This document shows, in pieces, positions 27,688 through 39,260 of a DNA stretch of 64,000 nt; within the stretch, counting starts at the first letter, position 1; each line of letters starts with the position of its first letter. A model generated the notes under the pieces. It searched no databases. It saw only the letters and a list, made by a program, of their open reading frames with translations, and had not been told where the DNA came from. Source of the DNA: Opisthorchis felineus. Lineage: Eukaryota > Platyhelminthes > Trematoda > Opisthorchiida > Opisthorchiidae. The translations under genes and the position numbers were made by a program. The DNA lies in contig SJOL01002831.1 of NCBI GenBank assembly GCA_004794785.1, forward strand, positions 22,063 through 86,062. The letters are read 5' to 3'.

Positions 27688-27954
27688 TTACACATAACGT
27701 CGAAAAGAAGAGGGTTCTAATGCTCCCATGCTACTTTTGGCCAGACGGTTTGGGAGAGGTATTTGAAGCATCTGATGAGCTTTACCAACATTTCGGCACA
27801 TCGGATTTGCCAAGGAAATGATTACCTGTGTGTGTGGTGCAAATGTCATCTCTACTAGTTGGCCTAAGCAGACCCAGAAAAGGCATATTCCCTGGCTAAG
27901 AACATGACAGAACATGTCTGACTTATCCAAAATCTTTTTTGATACACCTGCCAA
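27688..27954 (-). CDS. candidate minus-strand exon, unidentified
   Basis: An 88-codon open frame has a protein-like composition in its second half. Possible splice signals exist: a TTCTTAG acceptor near 27898, a CACAG/GTAATC donor near 27830, and a GTAAGC at the 3' end near 27690. None is decisive. It overlaps the plus frame at 27914-28246. No family is recognised. Confidence 0.15.
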   Translation of the reverse strand: MAGVSKKILDKSDMFCHVLSQGICLFWVCLGQLVEMTFAPHTQVIISLANPMCRNVGKAHQMLQIPLPNRLAKSSMGALEPSSFRRYV

Positions 27955-28246
27955 ACTTAAAACTTTAAGATCCCACTATTGTTGGCGCCAGAACAATAGC
28001 AAACTCCCAGTCTCGTTAAAAGGTCAACAGCACTTCTTATTGCAACAAGCCGAAAAACTTATCATGACTAAAGAATTCAAAAAGTTAACTTCAAAACCAA
28101 TTGAAATATTTTTGAAATTCTGCTACATTTCCAAGCCATTTAGCCTACAGCACTTATCCCCAAAATGTCAGGCCTACTTCACTTTAAATGTTTTAAAAGT
28201 TGCTAACATGGAGTTTGAGGCTGTTCACTGCAACAACACCCCATGA
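27914..28246 (+). CDS. open frame, unidentified
   Basis: A 110-codon frame starts at an ATG with A at -3. The product is Lys-, Leu- and Gln-rich and has no visible signal peptide, membrane segment or motif. A second plus frame (28200-28421) overlaps its end in another phase. It could be chance; nothing ties it to a known gene. Confidence 0.15.
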   Translation: MSDLSKIFFDTPAKLKTLRSHYCWRQNNSKLPVSLKGQQHFLLQQAEKLIMTKEFKKLTSKPIEIFLKFCYISKPFSLQHLSPKCQAYFTLNVLKVANMEFEAVHCNNTP

Positions 28247-31200
28247 AAATGGTATTCACAGTTCACTAATGTGTTTAATAATCCGCATGCCAAAAACGTA
28301 CTTTCCTGTTGTGCAGAATCATCTAACATTAATCATGTTTCACCTACCATTTTGTACATTTGCCCCTAGACACTCTGCGTCACTCACTCTGAAGCAAAGC
28401 GATTATATTTTTGGATTTTGAGATCAAAGCCCTATAAAATCGCATGGAATAAACCTTATCCTCTTATAAGAAAGCTTAATGACTCAGGTTAGTTGGGTGA
28501 GCCGGCATCGAACACGATCATAGAAACTGACGTCAAAACATTGGACAGTGTACACAAATAAATTGCAAAATATTCAAGCTTTTATTTGTAACGTTTGTTG
28601 TGTGAAACAGTGAAACTCAGTCCGTGTTACGAACATCTCAGTTCTGAAGGCAACAGTGAAGCATTGATGACCTGATTTATTTTTATGGTATTTTTCCGTT
28701 CTGATATTTAACTTTATTGATAGCCGTTTACGCGGGATTGCAACTCAAATTTTAAGTTGTGTTCATCTCAAGATGGCATTTGTTTGCATTTTTTGTATTT
28801 TGTATTTTTTGATTTAATAAAATGCGTATCTGTCGGTGAAAGACCAGCGCAGACTGAACTTGAGTACCTATCCCCGGAGAGCAAAGAAGATTGCTCATCA
28901 AAGATGCAAGACATTTGTGATCCGAAAAAACTGTTTATGTCACTGAAAGGAGTATTTAAGATCGGGTCTTAAGCCGCAAAGCATAGCTACGTTTTTTGTC
29001 GTAAATCTTGGACTCGGTGTACAAATTCCCACTTTCGTTGGATGCACTTCGCTTTTTGGTTAGGAGTGGCATCACCGTCCGGGGGATATTCCAGAGAGGA
29101 GTGCGTTTCCAAATTTATTTTGCATCACGAGAAATAATCCTTCACACCACGAAGGTGCTTCCGGTTTAGTCACCCAGGCAGAAAAGCCCCAGTTGTTCAA
29201 GTGCGAAATGTCTGGTTACTCATTTGAAAGTTGCTATCAATATCAAATCTCATTCAGGAAAGTCGAATTAACTTATTAACCCAGTTGCAAGTTTTAACTT
29301 ATCAGTGGTATCTACCTGATTGTCTGTTTGAAACGAAGATATACCTTTGGGGATTAAACTAATTTGCAAAGCACATCAATGTTAATGGGAGACCCAGTTA
29401 GATCTTTCGTTCACACTGGTGTATTTTGTAAATGAGTGCATTCCATTAGCGAACAATTTAGAGTTCAAGTAAAACAAAAGGTTATTGGAAACTCGGGGAC
29501 CACGTCGGCTTGATGAGCTTCATAAACGGTTAAACACAGTGCGAACTGTCGAGGAGATTACAATAAGATAAGAAGTGTGTTGTGGTAGAAAAACAGTATG
29601 ATTTCCTAATCTGCCTTATTATTTTCTGCGAATCACTAAACTTGACGCCTCAGGTTTGCTTTCTTCTCATAATGAGAAGAAAATACGTTTGGCGAAATCA
29701 ACACAAAATGAAAACAGAATATTTGTGTCATGTTAAGTTTCTCGAGACTATCAGGTTCCAGGGGTTTTTTCTAGGAAATCTCTCGAGTGTGGCCAGTTTG
29801 CTGCACAATATGTGTTTTTTTTTACCACAATTTCGCATGGCAGTGATCTAAAAACACTCACATATGTCTGCATCTTCTAGTCATAGGAATATGATAAAGT
29901 TGGGTCAGCTGGGAAGAGGGTGGTGGTGGTGTAAACTTGAAATTGTTTGTTACGCAGTACTGGAAACATTTGAATCGCGGCATCAGCACGTCTGGTTGTG
30001 GACAATCATACCCTATCAGGCAGCATCAAGAGAAGAGATGAATAACTGGAGTCATTGAAGACAAGCGATTAGTCGTTGGTCCAGGAAATACAACAAAGTG
30101 GTAAGCTGGTATGATGCTGAGACCATCTTTCTACAAAAGCTAACTGAAGGGAATGGTAAATATGTCCATTTCTGCACAACTGCTGTCATTTTATTTATTT
30201 GACGCAACCTGTTCTTTATAAAGTACACTTTTAGTGAGTTACAATCCTTCAGTAGAACCACTGGTCTTCCGTTGTTTCTCAGCTAAATCTGAAGTGACCG
30301 TTGATTACGAGGATTCAAAATACAGATTGATATTTTCGCTGAGCCATTATTGTCGTAGGTACCCCAGTCGACTGGTTTACTCCAAGCAATCAGACCTCAT
30401 TCCCAGAAAGTATATAATCAGTTTAGTGGACGATGGTATGATTGAGTAGGCAGAGGGTAAGGTGACTATCAGATTCCAGCAAGCGGTTGCCCTCTTAAGG
30501 TAGCTGCCTCCCCCCCCTCGAGATAACCATCCCTCCTCAAAGATTGTTTCTGCACTCTTCACCTGTTACTTAGAAGGATAGTTTCAGTAGCAAATACTAA
30601 CAGTTACTTTCTTCGCTGTGCAACAAGGAGAACAAACAACAACCTATCTGTTCAGCTGGGCCTATGATTCAGATGCGCATCTGTTGTACTGGCGGTTTAC
30701 ATACAATTAACGGAACACGATTGATCACGATTGATCTTGTTTGAATAAAAAAACCAGGTGGACAGTAGTCACCAGGCAGAACTGGGATGCAAGAAAAGCC
30801 TCCACTCATACACCTCACTGAACCGATCAGTGTGTGTTATTGAGTGAAAAAAGTATTCGAAGGCTTTACGGGTTAGGACAGATAAAATTTATGCCGAACA
30901 GTAGTAATCAGTTAATAAATCAGGATATATTAATCGTAAAAAACTGTTGTTTGTCACAAAAACCTCCATAGGGAATTGCACAAAACTCCGCGCTCCATGA
31001 CCTTTTAGATTTTTGAGTGCTTCAATGACTATATTAGTGGTTTTGCATATATTTTCCGATTTTTTAAAGGTGGTAAGTCACTGGGGAATTGTTCGGAAAA
31101 GAACATGCCTTAATCTCCACAGATAAATTTTCAGATGGAACGAGACAGTCAGATATACAAGAGTAGCCAATGGCCCAACATGTCTTGTTCATACATCATG

Positions 31201-31729
31201 CTTCAGTACAGACAACTCCCAATGCACGTTGATATATTGTCTGGACCCAAGTATCCCTTTGAATCAAGAAATGTGGGTGTTGTGAACGATGAAATTTTCC
31301 TTCAGTGGGCTAGTTATTGCGGAAAGGAAACACAAAAATGTTTAAAATGATGCAGCAAAGAAATAGAAGTTGTTTGGTACGCTGAAAAAATTGCCAAGTC
31401 AGTGTAGGCACAAATGGTCAAATACGGACCATGAGAATCTCAAGGGAATTGGATTTAAGTCATGACACGAACTTTTGTCATTTTATGGTAGGGCATACTT
31501 ATAAAATAAGTAAAAACTCATACGTGATGCTATATCGAGTATAAAGACTTTGGTATCTTCAATGGAGTGAGCCTGTGGAGGCAAGAGACACCGCGATATA
31601 TTCAGAAGTTTACACCCAAATCATCATCAATGACAGCAAACCCATATGAGAACACTGTTGATTTATTGACGTAAAACCATGTCAATTTATCTCAATAAAG
31701 ATTTTATAATCGAGAGAAGAAACGAACAA
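28247..31729. other. no supported gene; minor simple repeats
   Basis: The 71-codon frame at 28757-28972 (plus) has a hydrophilic, exon-like 3' half but no clear acceptor. Other frames are short. A run of C lies at 30508-30517, and a 10-base unit, CACGATTGAT, is repeated in tandem at 30716-30735. Confidence 0.4.
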
Positions 31730-31734
31730 AGGTT

Positions 31735-33065
31735 AGAGAGGGATCTGGCGCAAGCCTATCACAAACACCTGGGAGTCTCACACATCCGGCACTCAATCAG
31801 ACAATCTGAACAGAAACTGAGAGCACAAACGCCACTGACACCTGTCCGCCAACACACTGTTCAGTGTCTCTTGCCAAGCACAGGGATGGTCACGTGGGAC
31901 CACGATGGAAGGCGAACTCAAACGTTTCGTATCATCCATCATTCCCTTCTACTATGTCAACTTCTATCCACTTCTAGGTTTCTGTCATTTCAAATAATGC
32001 ACGGAAACAGAATTTGTTTCTGCAGGCGGTAACCCAGCATGGTCCAACCATCTCAGTTTGCCTTACTGGATGCATTTTTGAGAGAAGTGCCCTCTGCTTC
32101 ACCAGAAACCCCTCTCCTGACCACCTTATTGCTACTTCGCTCGTTCAAGCCTATTCCAGCAATACTCCTGAGAAATCGGTGGTGAAATACCTGATTATTT
32201 CTCAGATCCTCAGTCCGAAGTGGCCAAGTTTCACAGGCGTACAACAATACAGTCCGCATAGTAATCCGATAAATGCGCCCTTTGAGATCCAGTGAAATGC
32301 CTTTCTGAAGCCACAGGTGGCGCAAAGTTACAGTCGCAATTCCGGCCTTTGAGATTCCTACGTTTACTTCATCTGTCACACTAGGGTCATAGTTGTTGCA
32401 ACTTCCAAGGTACGCATGGTACCCAAAAACGCCATCGTCTCTTCTCGACTTTCAGATGAATTTTGGACTACTGCATGTCCTGCTGCATAACTTTGCATTT
32501 TGTGAGCGGGAAGCACGTGTCGAAGGACTGGATGGCTTTGGTCAGCTTTTCTAGTTCTGCCTACGTTTCTTGAACATTTTCACAATTGAGAACAATGTCG
32601 TCTGCATATTACATGTCGACAGGCTTCACGCTCGGGGAGATCTGACCACTAGCGTTCGAGCTACATTCTAGTGTTCACTTCATTATCCCATCAATAACGA
32701 AATTCAACAGAAAGTGAGTGAGCGGACATCCTGTCGGGTACCACTGCTTGCAGGAAGGCTTTTGGAGGGTTCCACATCCTCTTTCGTGCACCCGCAAGTT
32801 GCCGGCTGAGATTCCGATTGACCACGTACAGGTGGCTAGTTATCAATCAACGTTCAAGGCAGCCGAAGGATTAAAGATCGCGACTGACTGCGTGCGTACC
32901 ATCCAGCCCCCGAGGCAATTGAAAAGCACTTGTCTGACTTTTCAGTATCTCCTCAAGATTAAGGAGGACCTCGCTATTATGGAAAGAGCCTCTGTGAGGG
33001 GCATCTTATTTCCCTTAACTCAAAAGGGCTATTTTAGAGCGCGAAGATTAACACCAGATGTTTGA
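31735..33065 (-). pseudogene. decayed RTE-type LINE, reverse transcriptase to 3' end (copy A)
   Basis: Minus-strand translation, with several frameshifts and stops, follows the RTE-clade reverse transcriptase in order. First comes a remnant of the AFDSVD region near 32848-32863 (AALNVD, then a stop). Next is GCPLTHFLLNF near 32700-32732, then the catalytic YADDIVLNCEN with YADD at 32597-32608. Then comes TKCKVM, and then a conserved C-terminal stretch with LLYACETWPL near 32215-32250 and HHRFLRSIA. The last part decays into the RLPKRVLF-like and W-rich tail region. Stops lie just before YADD and in at least three other places. RTE elements encode an endonuclease and reverse transcriptase for target-primed retrotransposition. 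No endonuclease domain was found upstream, which fits 5' truncation. Long plus-strand frames over this region are shadows. Confidence 0.85.
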
Positions 33066-33070
33066 TTGTT

Positions 33071-36000
33071 GCAGAAAATAATAAGCTATGGCAAAAGAAG
33101 GTCTAGACCCTAATTTAGCTACGTTGGTGATAAATGACACACTTGTTTAGAAGCTATGAATAGCGTTCAGCACCACATAATTGTTGTAATTGTCGTACCC
33201 GTGTGCCCTTCAGTCGAAAGTGGCACGTACGCGATGCATCATTTGACGGAGTTGTAGTAAGACTAGAATGGATATGCAGCTGGTGTTTGGTTAACCTCTT
33301 CAAAAAGGCTCGGTACGGAAGTGCTATGTATGAAAGCACAATAGCAATAGCGTGAGCGACGGTGTGATCAATACTCCTTAAATTGCCCTCAGTTCATGAG
33401 TTAGTGCACGCAGAAGGAGATGGCGTAGAAATCCATGTAATTGTTAGCAGGGTATTTTTGATGGTGAGTCTGAGAATGCCTCAGGAATTCATTCGATTCA
33501 TTATAGACTAAGGAGCAATAACCAACACAATGTTTGTATTTGGTGAATGGATGCTAGCTTCCAAAAATTTCGCTTACTAATCGCTCGATATAACGCCCCT
33601 ATAAGAGAAAATTACGAGTTTAGGGACGACGCTTCTTCTCCAATTTTCAACTTGTTCAGTGGTTACTGAAAAAAAACAGACATTGTTCTTGATCTTTGAG
33701 TTAAAGTATAATTCTTGTTTGGAATGCTGGTATAGGTTTTCATGTTAGTGTCACGGTTGGTCATAGAATAGTCTTCATTAATCGACTCTCCTGCATAATA
33801 TCTCACCATTGTCTATCAAAATATCACAATTGGGTTATACTATGTAGAAAAAACGCCTAGCCCCTAATAGAATAAACGTTTCTGTGTTACTACCTTCCTC
33901 CGACCACTTTAATTGAACAGGATGACTTTTTTTGTGTTTCTGATCTCATCAGGGAGGAGACCTCGCATGAATTTCAGGCCTTCATAATAAGTTAAGTTTG
34001 ACTGATGTGTGCTGACCCCTGAGAGTTTCTCAGTTTGTAATCTGCACTATTCTAAAATGTTGATGAGAAATTCCTGTGCCATCCCATTAAAACTGCTTTC
34101 ACAAGGAAGTTGTCCCCAAAGTGCTCTTGTTACAAGACGTATGGCAACATTCAAAAATGAGTTTTGACTATGTAGCGTTAACAGCATTTGCCATGTATCC
34201 TAATCTGTGTGATGAACACTCCTCAGTGTATTCAAAATAAACATCAACATCAGAGTCATGGGGTTTATGTTGTTGGCCAGTTCCGTCCCCCAACTTGAGT
34301 TACCGGCTTGTCGGGTGGTCTGATTTTACCATCGCAAACTTACATTTCTATTGCGTGCAGTTTATTGTGTTATGTTGTTTTAAATTTAACTTCATTTTGT
34401 GTTTGCTGTACTGTACTTTATATGCATTGCATATGTAATTTTGCAGATGAGCCGCCTGGATTCAGTGGACATTCCGGATATTTAGGCCTTCAATGGTGTT
34501 AGAAGTGACTTTCTGTTACGTGTGTTGTGCAGACCAAACTGAGTACTGGCTAGCGCTAGTTTGTCATATGTGTCACGGGTGTACATTATAATTAGTGCGG
34601 GGTACCATTTGATGTCTTGCACACACTGGATCTCAACGTATCATTTGTTCCTCAGATAAGATAAAATTGTTGGTCTTTAGCTGAGCATGCTGACGTCTGT
34701 AGAACTATTTCGTCCTGTTCAACTTCCGGTCTTATTCCCCTCAGGTGGCACCAAGTATAGCACATTCAGCTCTTCCCAAACACGGCTCATCGCAAGCCTG
34801 ATTTGGCACTATCTGCACCAGTAATGTGCGCGTAGTTTGATGTGACAAGTACACCTATAAATAGATATCATTCCGACATTTTGACCTTCAGTCTTGAGAG
34901 CTGGATGTTTACCTGAAATTTAAAAACGCCTTGTAATTCTAATTGGGACATGTCATCTTAGAACATTAGAAGTTCGACAGAAGAAAACATGCCCATGTGC
35001 ACAGTTGAGCAAAACAATCATCAACTTTACACGCTAACTTTTAAGTCCTCCGACAAGATTAACGGCTTTTTTCCAACCTTATTTAGAACCAAAGCCTTTT
35101 CGTTTATTCGCGTAATGGGAAAATGACAGAATGACAAAACTGGTCTAGAACTATCAGTCTCATTATCACCAAAAATCAAGTATGACATGGTCCAACACAC
35201 AATTCTAGAAACGCTGGAATCGGATAGCCCCAAGAAGTTTTAAAGTAACCACTCGAATATGCCCTAGTCAACTAGAATGTGACGATCGCACAATTCACGT
35301 TGAAATCATGCAGGGCACTGGACCATCGTAGGGAAGTGGGAATTCTTGGCCGAAAAGACATCCGCCAGATGATGGAAACGCCCTGGTAACTGACACTCAT
35401 AATTCCCCTCCAGATAACAGTTACCCACTAGGAATATTAGTAAGTGTGCGCAGCAGAACAGCCATTGAGAACAAAAAGATTTTAATATTTATTGTTTATT
35501 GGAAATCAAGATCACAGACCTACTAATGAAAGCTCAGACTTCCCACACGTAGTGTCTCGAAGATGATTTTGCTTAGTCCTGGATATTTTCCTTTTCAGGC
35601 TGCCACTGGAGGTACCACAGAACTACTGCTAGCAAAATACCGACCTTTTAATAAGGAAAACCATTAAGACCATCTTCAGTAAGAGCTTGAAATATGCCCT
35701 AAAAATCCAAATAGTTGCAAGAAAAATCGATAAAGGAGAACAAGATAAACGACAGAGAAACTTTAATCGATTCAGAGTGTCTGCTGACAACAATATTATC
35801 GTAATATCTTGGGACGGACTTCAGTGATTACCTCTAGACAGTAGTTCTTCCTAAATAGTTTAGAGGATACGAAATAGGAGGGACAAGCACAAAAAGATAG
35901 GATCATGATGCTGTGTATCTCAAAACAAACGTGACACGGATAACTATCCAGGTTAGGTCAACTGAAGGTCAACTGTCAAACATTACTGACAACGTTAATA

Positions 36001-36139
36001 TTGCGTGGACGGTTGCATCCAATTGCTAACCCTGTTGGATCTATTTTTCCTTACGGTTGGGGACTTGCAGGGAATATCCAGATATCGTAAGTTTGGACAC
36101 ATTGAAAATAATGCGCCTTTATTCGTAATGCACTACTCA
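33071..36139. other. no supported gene
   Basis: Only 60-70 codon frames occur, none convincing. The 5' part of the RTE copy ending at 33065 could not be traced further into this interval. Confidence 0.45.
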
Positions 36140-36215
36140 TAAGGTTGCTGAAAATTCTTCGACAGCTCACGACCGGTTTCGCCCTTCTTGGGGCTCATCA
36201 GGTAGGCGCAGTCTT
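36140..36215 (-). ncRNA. hammerhead ribozyme motif, catalytic core intact
   Basis: On the minus strand CTGATGA (36195-36201) is followed by helix II, GCCC/GGGC with a CAAGAA loop (36181-36194). GAAA follows (36177-36180), then CCGGTC with predicted cleavage after the C at 36171. Helix I is formed by bases 36202 upward and 36170 downward: C-G, A-T, a T-G wobble, one mismatch, then C-G and G-C. Helix III would be very short and self-complementary (ACCGGT). Such short helix III is known for animal type I hammerheads in repeats, where dimers can be the active form. Each invariant core base is present. It lies in a repeat whose other copies are at 36.5, 38.0, 45.5 and 45.7 kb. Activity is inferred, not shown. 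Confidence 0.7.
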
Positions 36216-36483
36216 TACATTTGATGTTGTTGCTGTGTACATCAGGCAACTGAGGGAACCTGGCGAGTTCATTCAATTCTATTTTGAACACTTAATATGC
36301 ATAAATCACCACAATTGAGACCAGAATAAAAAAAACAATAAGTATAAAGATAACTTAAACCTTCGGGGTCCATCACAATCACCAACAACTGCTGTGAACT
36401 TGTCAGCAGCTAAGCGAGTTGACCGCGTCCAGTTTGTTGTGAAACGGAGTTGATTCTTAACGGAACATATTGCTCAGATGGCT

Positions 36484-36580
36484 TTTGCTAACAGACCACG
36501 AAAAGTGTTTGCAGTTCTTGGGGCTCACCAAGTAGTGCAGTCCCTAAGTTCCCCTCAACCTCATATTCTAATTAGTCTCA
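36484..36580 (-). repeat. decayed copy of hammerhead repeat family 1
   Basis: The minus strand keeps GAGCCCCAAGAA, but CTGATGA has become TTGGTGA and the helix II return arm is lost (ACTGC), so it should be inactive. The flank, read on plus as GTCCCTAAGTTCCCCTCAAC, is the family's tail and matches the copies at 37.97 and 45.55 kb. It is about 300 bases from the intact copy in the same orientation. Confidence 0.6.
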
Positions 36581-37969
36581 AATTGGACGCGGTTTGTGAA
36601 ATGCAGTGATTTACGAACTAATTTGGCATTCCGAAGGGCTCAGGTAAATCTAGATTGAGTCTCTTGTTTGTGGTAATCTTCATCTGGATATGATTTAGAA
36701 GAAGGGAGAAACTGATTGCGGCTGTTGAAAAGCTTTAAGCAGATTTATGAGTGGTATATTCCTTCAGGAAAACATACCACATTATCTAAAAGATTGTATC
36801 AAATGAAACATGAGGCGGCCGTTGTGCAACATATTCAGCTGCAGAAAATCGTACACCAGTGATTCAGCTGAGAGTTTGTTTTCTTTAGTTCTAATTTCCG
36901 CAATGAGCTGCAGCAACGCGTCCCAAAAAACTCGTCAAGCGAATTAGTGATGCAGATAAACTGTGGTACAGTATTATGGCGTCTAAGAAGTGTGATAGCA
37001 ATGCACTTGATGAAACCTCACACGGAATTTAAAGCGAACTTGAGTGTTGTTAGTTTTAATGAGAAGAGTTTTTGGAAGCAGAGTGACATGCATTTCAGCG
37101 CACGCTCATGAGCATTTACAGAAGATTGTAGACATGCGCTTTGTGTCAAACTTCAGTTGGTTCTTCATCTGGCACCAGTGTGATTTCTTCCGACGGCTGG
37201 CCAGCCGCACTGATTGAACAAAGTATTTCGGTGACAACGGCAGAGTGTCATTTAACTGACATGGACGAGGCAAGGCGAGTCTCCTAGGACATCACCAAAA
37301 GTAGAGTTTACGGGTGAGGAGATATTTGTTTAGATTAACGGAGAAAATAGTTATTTAGAAGACCAGCTGAAAAGATAATTACTTGAGAGCATTGACAAGT
37401 AACTAAAACAAATAAATAAATCAAAATACATGAATCAAAATCCAATAAGCTTATTTTCAAATTTTTACCATTAATCTTTGACCTCTGTTTTCCTACTTCG
37501 GCTTTTCTGTTCCCTTAAACCTACTAAATCATATTACGCAACTTTTGACGCCTAGGACAATTGGAATTTGCTCGAAAAGCGCTGAAAACCAAGTTAAAGA
37601 CGTGGGATCCATCAGTCCAAAACGGACGCCTTACCCCCTCGTATAAAACAAAGTTTTTCAGTCAATACTATCCGGATCGAGATTACTAGTGGCTGAGAAG
37701 TAAGCTGAGAAGTTAGCTCTTTATATTCGTCTGGCCTTCAGAAGTTACCCACTAGGCAAACTGATATTGCAGAGCCACCGAACAGGCAGTGGAATAGTAA
37801 ACAAAACATTAAACATACGGATGATATTTCGACAGGGAAACTATTCTGAAGGATAGTCTGCCGCCTATAAACGGGATGATACACCGGTCCGATAAAAGGT
37901 CAAACTGTCTTGTAGAACCCACAAATACTGTCAGTCTACTTAGCCTCTCAGATTAAAAACACATTTCCA
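36581..37969. other. no gene seen
   Basis: No frame of 60 codons or more and no further recognised repeat. Confidence 0.5.
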
Positions 37970-37973
37970 AACC

Positions 37974-38073
37974 GGATTCAAGTAGAACATAAGGTTGAGG
38001 AAAATTCGGGGACTGCACCTACATAATGAGCCCTAAGAAAAGTGAAACTTGTCACAACACTTTCAGTTGAAGC
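37974..38073 (+). repeat. decayed copy of hammerhead repeat family 1
   Basis: On the plus strand the order is tail (AACATAAGGTTGAGGAAAA), GACTGCACCTAC, ATAATGA in place of CTGATGA, a helix II remnant GCCCTAAGAAAAGT, then GAAAC. The GAAA survives but the first core segment is mutated and helix II no longer pairs. Orientation is opposite to the 36 kb copies. Confidence 0.6.
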
Positions 38074-38075
38074 GT

Positions 38076-38690
38076 ATCATCATAAAAGAGCGATGCAGCT
38101 GGATTCAAAGAACCTTCCTTTAAGGCCATGTTCGTGTGGATATCACAGTAATTGTCAAAAGGATTTTACATTTTAAATGCTTTGCATTTTATTGGTTCTA
38201 GTTATACTGACGTTCACACAGGAGTTTTTCGGATAATATATCAAATCTAGCCAATCACTCAAAGTACACGTGAACTTCGCTTGCTACTGCAGGCCGATAT
38301 TCAGCCCGGTGCGCATCCCATACCTCTGAGATTGGAAACAATCCAGATGGCGAAAGTTGCGCACTGATGTAGACCACCACTCTTGTAATGGTTGACAGTA
38401 ATCTGTATACTGCTTGCCTGGTGAACAGCATGCAACTTATCGTCAGAAGACAGAAGACGTATGTTTTAATTAAGGTCCTCAGTCTTCATTAACAAAACGA
38501 TTAGTTCAATAGTCTTCTACCATGATCGCATTCGTCATACACGCCAAAATACTGTCCTTAATAAGCTCTGTAAGCAACATGGTCAGAAATACCACGTTTG
38601 TGGTTCCTGCTTTTGAGACTAGTGACGTTCATAAAGCCATCTCGTAAAGTAAGTCCGCAGTAAGTAAGATCCTCTAATCTACGTCCGTAT
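38076..38690. other. no gene seen
   Basis: No open frame or repeat was recognised between the hammerhead repeat and the broken open stretch that starts at 38691. Confidence 0.5.
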
Positions 38691-39260
38691 TCAAGCTAAA
38701 ACATTGACGTTTGTGCAAGCCTTGAAAGGAAGACCATGAACTTGTTGAACGGATTTAGCTACCTTATTGGTACTTCCTCCATTGTTTTTTCTTGTTTGGC
38801 GGCCGGCCACACAAGGAGATGACCTTGTCCGGGTCAAAGGCAGGATGCTGAGTCCGTATGAACCAGCTGCAAGTCTTTCTTCACGTGGGAAGCAGGAATT
38901 CTGAGTGGTTGACAATAACGGGAATGCAAAAAGATATGGAGCGTCTGCCAATTCATCGATTCGAATTGCTGAGTCGTGAATACTTTGGATCCGCGTCAGG
39001 AGATGTGTGTCAGGGTGCTATGAGCTCCAAGCCACCCGGAAATTTAATACCAGTGTCAGATCGCCACGACCTGAAATTCTGTTTGAAAGTTTCCCGTAAG
39101 TGTATTCGGTCAAGAACCTGAACAAGTCGCCCGTATGGCGTATAGATCTCGCTGCCCTACAGTACTGAGGATACCACAAAATCCCAGTACACTGAAATCC
39201 CGGTATTTTCACCCAAATAATGGTTGTTCCAGATATTAAATACCGTTCTGGTTTTTGCAC
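38691..39260 (-). pseudogene. minus-strand open stretch broken by one stop, unidentified
   Basis: Two minus-strand frames, 39260-39018 (80 codons) and 38951-38691 (86 codons), are in the same reading phase. I translated the gap and found it open, so about 190 codons are interrupted only by a TAG at 39018-39020. Upstream, a TGA lies five codons before 39260, and a different frame stays open to 39339, suggesting a frameshift. The peptide is Arg-, Ser- and Thr-rich and not recognised. It may be a transposable-element ORF remnant or a decayed gene. The plus strand is also open for 87 codons here (38858-39121), which lowers confidence. Confidence 0.3.

Noticed and set aside
31679..33065. Plus-strand frames of 117, 93 and 115 codons
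   Set aside because: They lie antisense to the decayed RTE reverse transcriptase, whose ordered motifs fix the coding strand as minus.
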